Shown: positions 27,335 through 37,165, numbered from the stretch's first letter. The stretch: DNA of 64,000 bases from Pedobacter zeae (GCF_014196715.1 NZ_JACIEF010000002.1:186001-250000), one strand, 5' to 3'. Notes: generated by a model from the sequence alone, not told the origin. Program-made: numbers and translations.

Positions 27335-30322
27335 ATGAAAAAAATTTACAAACTGATTTACTTCACTGAGGTAGGCAGGCTGCGTTGTTTATTGATTATG
27401 CTTATGCTTTTGTCAATAAATGTAATGGCACAAAACACCCGGAACATCAGCGGTAGGGTTGTTGATGAGAAGAACCAGCCGATGCCTGGTGTAACCATAA
27501 GAATAAAAGGTGCTGCCGGCGGAACTTCTACGAATACGGATGGAGACTATACTATTTCTGTAAAACCATCCAATGTGTTGGTTTTTTCTATGATGGGCTG
27601 TATATCAAAGGAAGTGCCTGTTGGTAATCAAACGCGAATTAACGTAACGCTTTTGCCAGACAATCAAAAATTGAAAGAGGTTGTGGTAATTGGTTACGGT
27701 ACGGCAAATAAAAAAGACGTAACCGGTGCGGTAACCTCTATTAAATCTGAAGAGTTTAACCAGGGCGTAATGGTAAATCCTGCCCAACTACTACAGGGAA
27801 AGGTTTCGGGTTTGAATGTAACTAAAAGTGGCGATCCGAATGCCAAACCATCTACTATTCTGCGTGGTCCGTCTACATTGAGGGAAGGAGCTGCACAAGA
27901 GCCATTTTATGTAATTGATGGTGTGCCGGGTGCCTCGATAGATTTACTGGCACCTTCCGATATCGAAAATATTGATATTTTAAAAGATGCTTCTTCGACC
28001 GCTATTTACGGTTCAAGAGCAGCTAATGGTGTAATCATTGTCACAACCAAACGCTCAAAAAATGGCCAGGCACGCCTGGCTTATAGCGGTTATGCGGCTG
28101 TTGAAAAAGTATCCAGAAAATACGATATGCTTTCTGCTCCTGAACTGAGGCAGTACCTTGCTGATAATAAGCAGGTATTGAATGCTGCTGATGATGACGG
28201 CTCAGATACCAATTGGCAATCTTTACTCGAAAGAACCGGGTATTCCACAAATCATAATCTTTCTTATGGAGGCGGCGGACAATCTTCTGACTATGGTGCA
28301 AGCGTAAACTACCTGGATAATAAAGGTATTTTGAAAAATACATCCCTAAAAAGAACAATTGTTAGGGCTTATTTAAATCAAAAATTTTTCAATGATAAGT
28401 TAAAACTAGGCTTAACCATTACCAATAGCAATTCAAAAAGCACTGATATCTATCAATCGACGGCTTTACCAAATATGCTTTTTTATCTTCCAACGGTTAA
28501 TCCCTTTAATGCAGATGGTTCTTACAAAGAAAACTATAACCGTACCGGAAGCGGAACAAGAAATCCACTATCAGTTGTAGACAACAACAAAATTGATAAC
28601 CTTAACAACAAGACCCTTATTAACGGGATGGCCCAATTAGACATTCTGGATGGCTTGAAATTTACGGCCAGTGTATCTTCACAGCGCGATCAAAACAACT
28701 ACAGTACCTATTTAAACAGCCAATCGGGATTGGCACGTGGTGTAAACGGACAGGCGCAAAAAATTGATGTACTTAATAAAAGCCAGGTTTTAGAAGGTTA
28801 TTTCAATTATGATAAATCGATAGGCAAGCATAGCTTAAAATTATTGGCAGGTTACTCTTGGCAGGAAGATAGAACAAATGATGGTTTTGGAGTTACAACA
28901 CAGAACTTTTCAAATGATAATTTAGGTTATAATAACCTTTTTTTATCAAACCCGACTTTACTTTCGCAGATTGCTTTTAATAATGCTCCAATTTCCACCC
29001 TGAGGTTAATTTCCTATTATGGCAGGGTACAATACAATTATAATGAAAAATACCTGTTTCAGGCTTCATTGAGAAATGATGGTTCATCAGCTTTTGGCCG
29101 CAATAACCGCTGGGGATTATTCCCGGCTGTTTCTGCCGGCTGGAGAATTATAGGCGAGGAATTCATGAAATCATTGCCAGCAATCAGCGATTTAAAACTC
29201 CGCGCAGGTTATGGCGTTTCAGGTAACAGTTTAGGATTTGATGCTTTCTCCTCGCTGCTTATTTATGGTACACTCTCTGGGAGCAATAAATTTCTTAACA
29301 ATGGTAACATTAGCAATGCCATTGGGCCTGTTCGTAATGAAAACCCCAATCTGAAATGGGAAAGTACAGCAACAAGTAATATTGGTCTGGATTTCGGACT
29401 TTTTAATAACAGGCTGACCGGCTCTGTTGACTTTTACGTAAAACAGACTTCTGACCTGATATACGACAGATATGAAGTATCTACTACGCAGTTTTTCTTA
29501 CCTACCATAACGGCTAATGTTGGTAAAATCAGAAATACAGGGGTAGAATTTTCATTGAATGCAACCCTAATCAAATCTGACAGTTTTAAATGGGTAAGTT
29601 CTCCTAATCTGGCGCATAATAAAAATGAAGTCGAAACCTTGTCTGACGATTTTTATAAGATTGCAGCCATCCAGACCGCTCAGCTCGGAGGTAAAGGCCA
29701 GTCGGGTAATTTTAGCCAGCTTGTTCAACCGGGTTACGCTTTAGGAACTTTTAATCTTTGGAACTATGCCGGTAAAAATGCTGCAGGTGTAAGTACTTAT
29801 ATTAATGCTGCCGGGCAAACGATTGCTACACAGCCTTTAACAACAGATGCGAAGATTGCGGGAGATGCGCAGCCAAAATTAATTTACGGATGGGCAAACA
29901 GTTTTAACTATAAAAACTGGGATTTCAACTTTTTAGTTAGGGGAGTATTGGGCAACAAAATACTAAATGCAACAAAAGCTTCATTGAATAATCCGGCAGA
30001 TGCCAAACTTCAGAATATTCCAAGGTTTACTTTGGGAGAATCTTTTAATGATATCAATGCTTATCTGATTTCTGACAGGTTCCTGGAAAGTGGTTCTTAC
30101 CTGCGTTTAGATAATGCAACCTTAGGCTACACCATAAAGCCTAAGAATCCTGCTATAAAAGCCATCCGGTTATATGCTACAGCAAACAATCTTTTCGTCA
30201 TCACAAAATACAGTGGATTAGACCCTGAAATTAATATCGGTGGTTTAACACCAGGTATTGATAACAATAATTATTATCCAAAAACAAGAACGTTCAGTTT
30301 TGGTGTAAGTGCATCATTCTAA
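27335..30322 (+). CDS. SusC/RagA-like TonB-dependent transporter of the PI-PLC/phosphatase locus
   Basis: A 995-residue outer-membrane transporter. The order is signal peptide (CLLIMLMLLSINVMAQ), carboxypeptidase-regulatory-like domain at about 36-110 (ISGRVVDEKNQPMPGVTIRI), TonB box near 115-124 (EVVVIGYGT), plug (FYVIDGVPG; IDILKDASSTAIYGSRAANG near 210-235), then the barrel with a C-terminal phenylalanine (FGVSASF). It heads an operon SusC-SusD-PI-PLC-alkaline phosphatase. The only enzymes in this operon act on phosphate esters, so the imported substrate may be a phosphorylated organic molecule rather than a plain glycan. That is inference from context. Confidence 0.92.
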   Translation: MKKIYKLIYFTEVGRLRCLLIMLMLLSINVMAQNTRNISGRVVDEKNQPMPGVTIRIKGAAGGTSTNTDGDYTISVKPSNVLVFSMMGCISKEVPVGNQTRINVTLLPDNQKLKEVVVIGYGTANKKDVTGAVTSIKSEEFNQGVMVNPAQLLQGKVSGLNVTKSGDPNAKPSTILRGPSTLREGAAQEPFYVIDGVPGASIDLLAPSDIENIDILKDASSTAIYGSRAANGVIIVTTKRSKNGQARLAYSGYAAVEKVSRKYDMLSAPELRQYLADNKQVLNAADDDGSDTNWQSLLERTGYSTNHNLSYGGGGQSSDYGASVNYLDNKGILKNTSLKRTIVRAYLNQKFFNDKLKLGLTITNSNSKSTDIYQSTALPNMLFYLPTVNPFNADGSYKENYNRTGSGTRNPLSVVDNNKIDNLNNKTLINGMAQLDILDGLKFTASVSSQRDQNNYSTYLNSQSGLARGVNGQAQKIDVLNKSQVLEGYFNYDKSIGKHSLKLLAGYSWQEDRTNDGFGVTTQNFSNDNLGYNNLFLSNPTLLSQIAFNNAPISTLRLISYYGRVQYNYNEKYLFQASLRNDGSSAFGRNNRWGLFPAVSAGWRIIGEEFMKSLPAISDLKLRAGYGVSGNSLGFDAFSSLLIYGTLSGSNKFLNNGNISNAIGPVRNENPNLKWESTATSNIGLDFGLFNNRLTGSVDFYVKQTSDLIYDRYEVSTTQFFLPTITANVGKIRNTGVEFSLNATLIKSDSFKWVSSPNLAHNKNEVETLSDDFYKIAAIQTAQLGGKGQSGNFSQLVQPGYALGTFNLWNYAGKNAAGVSTYINAAGQTIATQPLTTDAKIAGDAQPKLIYGWANSFNYKNWDFNFLVRGVLGNKILNATKASLNNPADAKLQNIPRFTLGESFNDINAYLISDRFLESGSYLRLDNATLGYTIKPKNPAIKAIRLYATANNLFVITKYSGLDPEINIGGLTPGIDNNNYYPKTRTFSFGVSASF

Positions 30323-30333
30323 AAAATATAACG

Positions 30334-31923
30334 ATGAAAAAAAACATTATCCTGTTCAATATAATAGCTTTTCTGTTGGTTTTTCAATCATGCAGCAAGC
30401 TCGATGTAGATGTGGAATCTCAATATGTGAGGGAAAACTTTCCACACACCAATTCAGATTATGCTTCACTTTTCGGTACTATGTATTCCAACCTTTCCTC
30501 TTCATTCGGTGTGCCTTACTGGAGGATGCAGGAGCTCTCTACCGACGCGGCTATATTACCGGCCCGCGATGGGAATTTCGATGATGGCGGACAATACCGT
30601 CAGCTCCATTACCATACCTGGACAATTGATCACCCCAATGTAAGGGACATCTGGCAGTGGGGGTTTGGGGGGATTAATAACTGCAACCGTTTAATCAACC
30701 TCACAAATGAGTCTTCAGTACCTCAGGCTACTAAAAACAGCAGCATTGCAGAAGTAAGGGCCATGCGTGCATTGTACTATTTCTTCATGATGGATTTATA
30801 TGGCAATGTGCCAATTATTGATACATTCCCTGTAAGCACTCTTCCGGGTAACCAGCCCAGGGAAAAGGTTTTTGAATTTATTGAAAAAGAGCTTTTGGCA
30901 GTTGTTGGGCAGTTACCGGTTAAAGATAACAATAATAAAGTAGCGGTTTATGGACGTCCAACGCAGGCAATGGCTTATGCCTTACTTGCAAAAATGTACC
31001 TAAACGCCGAGGTTTACACCGGCCGCGCCAGGTATACTGATGTTGTAATAATGGCCGATAATATATTGAAAAACAATAACTACGCTCTTGATGCCAAGTA
31101 TTCAGATATTTTTGATGTAAATAATGGTCCGCAGATCAATGAAACGATATTTGCCATTCCTTACGATCAGCAGATTCCAGGAAATCAAATGACCAGATTT
31201 GGCTTCTATCCTGCGCTGGCTGCAGCCTATGGTATCAATGTGGGCTTCAGTATTTCGATGAGTACCACGCCCGAATACTTCAAGCGTTTCAATTTAAACA
31301 ACGATGTTCGCACAACTTTTTGGCTGGTAGGCAAGCAGTATGCGCCTGATGCAAACCGTAAACCTGATTTAACAAAGCCTGTTTATATTGCGGGAACAAC
31401 AACGCAGATTGAGATTACCCCCGATCTTATTTTAAAACCGGGGAAACCAATGGATTTAGGCAATACAGTTGCTGATCAGGCAAAAGGTGTCCGCTCAGTA
31501 AAATACTGGCCAGATCCAAATGCCATTCAGGCTACCCGCCTTAATGGAAATGATATGCCTGTATTACGCTTAGCGGATGTAATGTTGATGAAAGCTGAAG
31601 CAATTTTGAGAGGTGCATCTGCCACTACGGTAAATGGCGAGTTGCAAACACCACTTTTATTGTTAAATAAAATAAGGGCCCGTGCAGGCGCAGAAACCGC
31701 AAGTGAGGTGAGTTTGCAGAATTTACTTGATGAGCGTGCACGCGAATTTAGTTGGGAGGCCTGGAGAAGGAATGACCTGATCCGTTTTGGCCAGTTCGAA
31801 ATAGAATACCCTTTACCAAATGATGTCTTAAACATGAATAAGGATATCACCAGAAGAATCTACCCGATTCCTGCCAACGAATTAAAGCTTAACAGCAATC
31901 TAAAGCAAAATCCTGGATATTAA
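30334..31923 (+). CDS. SusD/RagB-like lipoprotein of the PI-PLC/phosphatase locus
   Basis: A 529-residue lipoprotein, lipobox VFQSC (Cys20). SusD-family features are SIAEVRAMRALYYFFMMDLYG (helical core) and the C-terminal LLDERAREFSWEAWRRNDLI, ending RRIYPIPANELKLNSNLKQN. It lies 11 bases after its SusC and 20 bases before the phospholipase-like gene. As the surface lid it would define the ligand of this unusual operon. The middle part, from about 100 to 330, has no extra domain that would point to a phosphate ligand. Confidence 0.92.
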   Translation: MKKNIILFNIIAFLLVFQSCSKLDVDVESQYVRENFPHTNSDYASLFGTMYSNLSSSFGVPYWRMQELSTDAAILPARDGNFDDGGQYRQLHYHTWTIDHPNVRDIWQWGFGGINNCNRLINLTNESSVPQATKNSSIAEVRAMRALYYFFMMDLYGNVPIIDTFPVSTLPGNQPREKVFEFIEKELLAVVGQLPVKDNNNKVAVYGRPTQAMAYALLAKMYLNAEVYTGRARYTDVVIMADNILKNNNYALDAKYSDIFDVNNGPQINETIFAIPYDQQIPGNQMTRFGFYPALAAAYGINVGFSISMSTTPEYFKRFNLNNDVRTTFWLVGKQYAPDANRKPDLTKPVYIAGTTTQIEITPDLILKPGKPMDLGNTVADQAKGVRSVKYWPDPNAIQATRLNGNDMPVLRLADVMLMKAEAILRGASATTVNGELQTPLLLLNKIRARAGAETASEVSLQNLLDERAREFSWEAWRRNDLIRFGQFEIEYPLPNDVLNMNKDITRRIYPIPANELKLNSNLKQNPGY

Positions 31924-31943
31924 CCAGATAAATCAAGGTATTG

Positions 31944-33008
31944 ATGAAATTAACAAGTTCACTGGTTTTAGTATTGGCGCTGCCCGTAATTGCTTTAATT
32001 GCTAAAAAGGAAGATTTGCCCATCAATCAGATACAGGTTATCGGTTCGCATAACAGCTATAAACAAGCCATTAACCCGGAGCTGCTAAATGTGATCAGAT
32101 TAAAAGACCCGGCAGCAGCAAACAGTTTGGATTATGAACACATACCCATGCCAGAACAATTAGATATGGGTTTAAGAAATCTCGAAATCGATGTTTATGC
32201 AGATGAGAAAGGTGGCAAGTATGCGCATCCATTTGGACTTGAGCAGGTAAAAGGTCAACCTGCATTCGATAAAACTGGCGAAATGGATAAACCGGGTTTC
32301 AAGGTCTTTCATATTCCGGATTTAGATTTCAGGTCTTCGGCACTAACTTTGGTTACGGCATTGCAGCAGCTAAGAAAATGGTCGGAAGCCAATCCGGAGC
32401 ATACACCAGTCTTCATCACTTTAGAAGCTAAAGATGACTCGATAAGGCGTACAGGGTTTACGCAGCCTGAGGCTTTTACCGGTAAAACTTTTGATGAGCT
32501 GGATGCTGTCATTATCGGAAATTTAGGAAAGGGACACATTTTAAGCCCTGATGAGGTAAGGGGCAAATACAAAACTCTGGAAGAGGCTGTTCTGGCAAAA
32601 AACTGGCCGAAACTTAGTGTGGCAAAAGGTAAATTTCTTTTTGTTCTGGATGCTAAAGACAGAAAACGCTCAACATATATCCAGGGGCATCCTTCACTTA
32701 AAGGCCGTGTAATGTTTGCCAATGCAGAACCTGGAACTCCTGAAGCAGGTTTTATGATTAGAAATAATCCAAAAGATGAACAAATTCCTGAATTGGTAGA
32801 GAAAGGTTATATCATCAGAACCAGGGCAGATGCAGATACGAAGCAAGCCAGGATGAATGACCGGAGCGATTTCGAAGCTGCCTGTAAATCGGGCGCTCAG
32901 GTTATTACAACAGATTATTATAAAAAGAGTACGCACTTTAAATCAGATTATGCCATCAGTTTTGCCGATGGAAAATATTTTAGAGAAAATCCCTTGTTTA
33001 AAAATTAA
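31944..33008 (+). CDS. Ca2+-dependent PI-PLC-like phosphodiesterase
   Basis: A protein of about 354 residues. The ATG at 31944 is preferred to the TTG just before it. The N-terminus is hydrophobic (MKLTSSLVLVLALPVIALIA), so it is exported. PI-PLC fold signatures are QVIGSHNSYKQ (His36), LRNLEIDVYAD and FHIPDLDF (His123), then TPVFITLEAKDD. These match the Ca2+-dependent phosphatidylinositol-specific phospholipase C-like family (TIM-barrel phosphodiesterases), in which two His and acidic Ca2+ ligands catalyse. It would release phospho-head-groups from phosphoinositides or related diesters. The phosphatase encoded 8 bases downstream could then free phosphate. The true substrate is not shown by the sequence. 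Confidence 0.8.
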   Translation: MKLTSSLVLVLALPVIALIAKKEDLPINQIQVIGSHNSYKQAINPELLNVIRLKDPAAANSLDYEHIPMPEQLDMGLRNLEIDVYADEKGGKYAHPFGLEQVKGQPAFDKTGEMDKPGFKVFHIPDLDFRSSALTLVTALQQLRKWSEANPEHTPVFITLEAKDDSIRRTGFTQPEAFTGKTFDELDAVIIGNLGKGHILSPDEVRGKYKTLEEAVLAKNWPKLSVAKGKFLFVLDAKDRKRSTYIQGHPSLKGRVMFANAEPGTPEAGFMIRNNPKDEQIPELVEKGYIIRTRADADTKQARMNDRSDFEAACKSGAQVITTDYYKKSTHFKSDYAISFADGKYFRENPLFKN

Positions 33009-33016
33009 GTACAGGT

Positions 33017-34420
33017 ATGAATAGAAGGTCGTTATTAAAAGGAGGCTTATTAACCGGTTTAGGTTTGCCTTTTGTAGGTATAAAAGAAGTGATGGCTTCG
33101 CCAACAGCTGGACGAAAAAAGGCTAAAAATATCATTATGATGGTGAGTGATGGGATGAGTACCGGAACGCTGAACATGGCCGATATCTATTCTAACCGCA
33201 TATTGGGCAGAAGCAGTAAGTGGTTGGGCCTTTACAGGGACAATAAAGTGGCAAGGGCACTGATGGATACCGCTTCGGCGAGCTCTTTGGTTACCGATTC
33301 TGCCGCTGCTAGTTCATCATGGGGCGGTGGCATTCGCGTTAAAAACGGTTCTTTAAACGTGGGTATTAACGGTGAAAAACCTCAGCCAATTTTTCAAAAA
33401 TTTAAAGAGAGAGGCAAAAAGGTAGGTTGTGTTACCACGGTGCCCATTACGCATGCAACTCCTGCAGGGTTTTGTGTGAATATTGATAATCGTGGTGGAC
33501 AGGATATCATTGCAGAAATGTATCTCGGGCTAAAATTTGATGTGATGATGGGAGGTGGACACCAATATTTCGGAGCGAAAAGGCCAGGCGGAAACCTGAT
33601 TCCAAAATATTTGACCCAAGGATACAAAGTTGCTGAAAACAGGGCTGAAATGTTGGCGTTAGACAAATCAAAGCCGGTTTTGGGATTGTTTGCAGAAGAC
33701 GGAATGCCCTACGAGGTAGACAGGTTACATGATCAGGAGTTAATTAAATCTACACCAAGCTTGGCAGAGATGACCATGAAAGCGATAGAACTCATGAAAG
33801 ATCATAAAGATGGTTTTGCATTACAGGTTGAAGGTGGTAAAGTAGATTGGGCAGCACATTCAAATGATTTGAGCGGTTTAATTTTCGATCAGCTTGCCTT
33901 TGATGAAGCTGTTGGAAAAGTAATGGCGTTTGCCGAAAAAGATGGCGAAACATTGGTGATCATCACTACAGATCATGGTAATTCGAACCCTGGTTTATTT
34001 TATGCTGATGAGGCCAACAAAAAGTTCGATAGCCTTCAAAACTTTAAACACAGTAATACCTGGCTTTTGAGGCAGCTTAATCAATCATTCAGCGAGCAGA
34101 AAATAATCGATCTGATAAAAGAAAACCAAGGTTTTGAAATGAAACAAGAAGATGTAAAATCTCTATTGGTTCATTTTAAAGATATTGTTCAGGGGCAGCT
34201 TTACAACGAATCGAACTTGCCATTTTACGAATACGGTAAAATTTTAGGTAAATATACAGATGTACAATGGGCCGGTATGAACCATACCGGAGATTATGTT
34301 GAACTAGCGGTGTTTGGTCCGGGTTCAGAAAATCTAAAACCTTTTGTTAAAAATTATGAGTTACATAATTTCATGCTTAAAGCGGCAGAAATGCCCGAAA
34401 CTTTTTTAGTAAAAGCCTGA
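33017..34420 (+). CDS. Tat-exported alkaline phosphatase (PhoA family)
   Basis: A 467-residue alkaline phosphatase. The twin-arginine signal MNRRSLLKGGLLTGLG marks Tat export of a folded metalloenzyme. Family motifs are IIMMVSDGMS (metal Asp), LVTDSAAASSSWGGG with nucleophile Ser95, VPITHATPAGF (metal/phosphate site), VEGGKVDWAAHSND (metal site) and TTDHGNSNPG (metal Asp/His). All key positions look intact. It hydrolyses phosphate monoesters in the periplasm. It is last in the SusC-SusD-PI-PLC operon, which fits sequential removal of a phosphate head-group. No phosphate-starvation box was recognised upstream. Confidence 0.88.
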   Translation: MNRRSLLKGGLLTGLGLPFVGIKEVMASPTAGRKKAKNIIMMVSDGMSTGTLNMADIYSNRILGRSSKWLGLYRDNKVARALMDTASASSLVTDSAAASSSWGGGIRVKNGSLNVGINGEKPQPIFQKFKERGKKVGCVTTVPITHATPAGFCVNIDNRGGQDIIAEMYLGLKFDVMMGGGHQYFGAKRPGGNLIPKYLTQGYKVAENRAEMLALDKSKPVLGLFAEDGMPYEVDRLHDQELIKSTPSLAEMTMKAIELMKDHKDGFALQVEGGKVDWAAHSNDLSGLIFDQLAFDEAVGKVMAFAEKDGETLVIITTDHGNSNPGLFYADEANKKFDSLQNFKHSNTWLLRQLNQSFSEQKIIDLIKENQGFEMKQEDVKSLLVHFKDIVQGQLYNESNLPFYEYGKILGKYTDVQWAGMNHTGDYVELAVFGPGSENLKPFVKNYELHNFMLKAAEMPETFLVKA

Positions 34421-35000
34421 TCTTATTAGCACGTTAAACAAATAACCAGGGGGCTTTCTCATAAATGCCAAATGTCATCTTGAGGAGTAATTTATTTTAT
34501 AAAAATCAATATCAGGGAAAACCTTCTCCGGCATCGTCATTTCGAGCGGAGTGCAACGCAGTCGAGAAATCTGTCTTTATAGATTTAGCTTAGCTGAGCA
34601 CTTCGTGGTTCTCCATTTCTCTGCCGGTAAAACCGGCTGGCTCCACCCGAAATGACGATTCTTTTATAGCGCTGTCAATGGTAGCCTGTTGAGTAAAAAA
34701 CAGCAGTTAAAGCCTTTTCATACTTTGTCAGGCCTAGTACAGGCTGAGCTCAACTCCAAAAAACTCATTGGCCCTTAATAGCAGTAAAAATACTTCCCCA
34801 AAATTTGCTGCAGGCTATCGCAAGGATGGTTTCTTGAGTAGATTCACAACTTTAAATTGTCTGATTGTACAATTTCTTTAGTGCTATACCAACGTTAGGT
34901 GGGCATCTGACGCCACGAACCTATCAGCACTTTATGTCGCACCATGATTGGTGCCATGTTGATCGTTTTGGATTCAATTTTTTTTATAATTTTACTGGCT
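34421..35000. other. Intergenic region with a dispersed palindrome, upstream of the ECF sigma gene
   Basis: 580 bases without a convincing gene. It holds a repeat-like palindrome at 34535-34657 (listed separately). A small inverted repeat, AAATGGT-free and simple (AAATTGT, 8-base spacer, ACAATTT at 34854-34875), lies about 125 bases before the sigma-factor start and could be an operator. No clear promoter boxes were found. Confidence 0.35.
34535..34657. repeat. Dispersed palindromic repeat, CGTCATTTCG...CGAAATGACG type
   Basis: The ends are exact inverted copies (CGTCATTTCG at 34535-34544, CGAAATGACG at 34648-34657). The interior has a second perfect hairpin, GCCGGT-AAA-ACCGGC (34623-34637). 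There is no coding potential. Elements of this form are common intergenic repeats in Bacteroidota; a related half-element is at 35602-35646. Confidence 0.7.
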
Positions 35001-35585
35001 ATGAGCAACCAGCACAATCATACTGATGAGGAACTGATCGTAATGTTGAGGGAGAACGATGTGGTTGCTTTCAGGAAAATTTATACGAAGTATTGGTATG
35101 AGCTCTATGTAATAACCAATAAAAGATTGAGGTCTAAAGAAGCTGCCGAAGAGATCATCCAGAATTTCTTCACCACGTTCTGGATCAACCGGGAAAAAAT
35201 AAATATTAAAGGGTCTTTAAAAGCCTATCTCCATTCTGCTATCCGCTATTCAATTATTGATTATATGGCGAAGGAGGCTACCCGGAACAATTATCTCGAG
35301 CTGCTTTCATTCAGTTACCAGGAGGCTGCGAATACCACCGAAGAAACCATCTTTATCAATGAGCTGGAAAAGGGAATCAACGGAGTGATTGCTAAGTTGC
35401 CTGCAAAATGCAGGAAAGTATTTGAGCTCAGCAGGAAAGAGCACAAATCCAATAAGGAAATAGCTGAATTACTGGGGTTATCTGAAAAGACGGTAGAAAA
35501 CCATATCACCAATGCCTTAAAGTATTTCAGGGTGCATTACAAGGTGATTTTGATTGCTTCTGGTTTTGCCTGGTTACTCCGATAA
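35001..35585 (+). CDS. ECF-type RNA polymerase sigma factor
   Basis: A sigma-70 family protein of 194 residues from the ATG at 35001. The frame is open from 34944, but the upstream 19 residues are hydrophobic and unlike the family. Region 2 spans about 8-85 (DEELIVMLRENDVVAFRKIY, then SKEAAEEIIQNFFTTFW). Region 4 spans about 125-185 (LPAKCRKVFELSRKEHKSNK, then EIAELLGLSEKTVENHITNA). It pairs with the FecR anti-sigma gene 370 bases downstream and the STN-domain SusC after it. This is the classic trans-envelope arrangement: substrate binding at SusC signals through FecR to free the sigma factor, which then transcribes the locus. Confidence 0.88.
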   Translation: MSNQHNHTDEELIVMLRENDVVAFRKIYTKYWYELYVITNKRLRSKEAAEEIIQNFFTTFWINREKINIKGSLKAYLHSAIRYSIIDYMAKEATRNNYLELLSFSYQEAANTTEETIFINELEKGINGVIAKLPAKCRKVFELSRKEHKSNKEIAELLGLSEKTVENHITNALKYFRVHYKVILIASGFAWLLR

Positions 35586-35953
35586 ATTATGGTCTTCTAA
35601 TAGATCTGTATCAGAAGATTTCTCCGCTACGGTCGAAATGACGACCCCTCCATAATATCCTCATCACTATAATAAATATTAGGTAAGTCCTTCGGAGGCT
35701 ACCATTAACAGCATCCACTAGAATGGTCGTCATTGCGAGGAGGAACGACAAAGCAATCTTTCATGCTAGCGATTTTACTTCAAAGATTGCTTCGCCGGCT
35801 GAAAAAGCCTTCTCGCAATGACGATCCCGGCAAAAAGTTCATACTGTTGAATTCTCCTGGAACGCATATTAATTTTTTTTATTTTTTTTTTGGGGGCAAA
35901 GGCCAGGTTGGCCGACTATACCATTAACGAACCAAATATAACTACAAACCAAC
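35586..35953. other. Intergenic region between sigma and FecR genes with palindromic repeats
   Basis: 368 bases with no gene. It holds a half-element at 35602-35646 ending in the same CGAAATGACG as the repeat at 34535, and a complete palindromic element at 35728-35823. A long T-run with one A (35872-35891) precedes the FecR leader. The sigma and FecR genes are therefore separated by repeat insertions rather than tightly coupled. Confidence 0.45.
35728..35823. repeat. Dispersed palindromic repeat, CGTCATTGCGAG...CTCGCAATGACG type
   Basis: A 96-base element with exact inverted ends (CGTCATTGCGAG, 35728-35739; CTCGCAATGACG, 35812-35823) and a second inner inverted pair (AAGCAATCTTT / AAAGATTGCTT). 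The whole element can fold into one long cruciform or RNA hairpin. It is a widespread Bacteroidota intergenic repeat type and has no coding potential. Confidence 0.72.
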
Positions 35954-37117
35954 ATGGGCCGATCAATAGCCGTTTCCTTACTTAAAAAATATCTTTCCGG
36001 TGATTGTACTGTTAGTGAAATAGAACAGGTAGACCAATGGTTTGACAGTATGGATGAGGTACCTGAAGATATTGCAGGCCTTTCTGATGAGCAGAGGAAA
36101 CTTGTAGAGGATAGAATTTTTGAACGCATCCTGCTCAATATCGAAGCAAAAAGTGACCAAAAAATCATATCCATTCACAAAAAATCAGCACGTGTAAACA
36201 AACTGCTGTGGGCGGCTGCATCACTCCTCCTGGTTTTGGGTGCAGTGCTGACCTGGAGATACCATTCGCAGCAGCGCCAACAAGATCAAATTGTAAAATT
36301 AAATCAGACGGTTCATATCAAACCTGGTGGAAACAGGGCGGTGCTGACATTAGACGATGGATCATCAGTGGTGTTGACCGATGCCAAAATAGGCGCGCTG
36401 GCTAACCAGCAGAATGTTAGCGTGGTAAAAACCGCAGAGGGCGAGCTCAGCTATAAAATCCATGTCGGAGCTGCATTTTCTAAGATAACCTATAACAAAA
36501 TTACCACACCACTCGGGGGTAAATACAGCGTTGTGCTGCCCGATGGAAGTAAAGCCTGGTTAAATGCAAAATCGAGCTTACGGTTTCCAACTGCATTTAC
36601 CGGCGCTGAAAGAATTGTACAGATGACCGGTGAGGTATATTTCGAAGTGGCCAGGAATCCTAAGCAGCCCTTTAAGGTACAATCTGGTGGAACAGAAATT
36701 AAGGTATTGGGTACGCATTTTAACGTAATGGCTTATGGCGATGAGGCAGAGCAAAAAACAACCTTGCTGGAAGGAAGTATCCATTTATCATCAGGTAAAT
36801 TCTCACAGTTATTAAAACCAGGGGAACAGGCACTGGTAAATCCGTCTGGCATAAAGGTGAATACCAATTGCGATATGGAAGCCGTAATGGCCTGGAGAAA
36901 CGACCTTTTTATCTTCAAAGACATGGAGATCAAGGAAATTGCCCGGCAGTTGACCCGCTGGTACGATGTTCAGGTGGTATTTAAGGGAACGCCTTCAAAA
37001 ATATCTTATACTGGAACAATATCTAAAGACGTAGAGCTTTCAGAGTTGTTGAGTATGCTTCAGTTTACCGGATTAAAATATGAATTGAACGGGCACCTGC
37101 TCACCATAATCGATTAA
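35954..37117 (+). CDS. FecR-family anti-sigma factor
   Basis: A 387-residue inner-membrane protein. The cytoplasmic N-terminus (about 1-80; LLKKYLSGDCTVSEIEQVDQ) would bind the sigma factor. One membrane segment lies at about 82-102 (LLWAAASLLLVLGAVLTW). The periplasmic FecR domain follows (LGGKYSVVLPDGSKAWLNAK, ERIVQMTGEVYFEVARNPKQ, FKVQSGGTEIKVLGTHFNVM). The C-terminal DUF4974-like segment (LFIFKDMEIKEIARQLTRWY) contacts the STN domain in related systems. It precedes the STN-containing SusC by 200 bases. Confidence 0.92.
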   Translation: MGRSIAVSLLKKYLSGDCTVSEIEQVDQWFDSMDEVPEDIAGLSDEQRKLVEDRIFERILLNIEAKSDQKIISIHKKSARVNKLLWAAASLLLVLGAVLTWRYHSQQRQQDQIVKLNQTVHIKPGGNRAVLTLDDGSSVVLTDAKIGALANQQNVSVVKTAEGELSYKIHVGAAFSKITYNKITTPLGGKYSVVLPDGSKAWLNAKSSLRFPTAFTGAERIVQMTGEVYFEVARNPKQPFKVQSGGTEIKVLGTHFNVMAYGDEAEQKTTLLEGSIHLSSGKFSQLLKPGEQALVNPSGIKVNTNCDMEAVMAWRNDLFIFKDMEIKEIARQLTRWYDVQVVFKGTPSKISYTGTISKDVELSELLSMLQFTGLKYELNGHLLTIID

Positions 37118-37165
37118 AGAAGACACCATCGATTAAAATAAATTTAACCAAATAAATATTTCAAC

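Noticed and set aside
34944..35000. Earlier start for the ECF sigma factor
   Set aside because: The extra residues form a hydrophobic stretch not found in this family; ATG 35001 gives the usual length.
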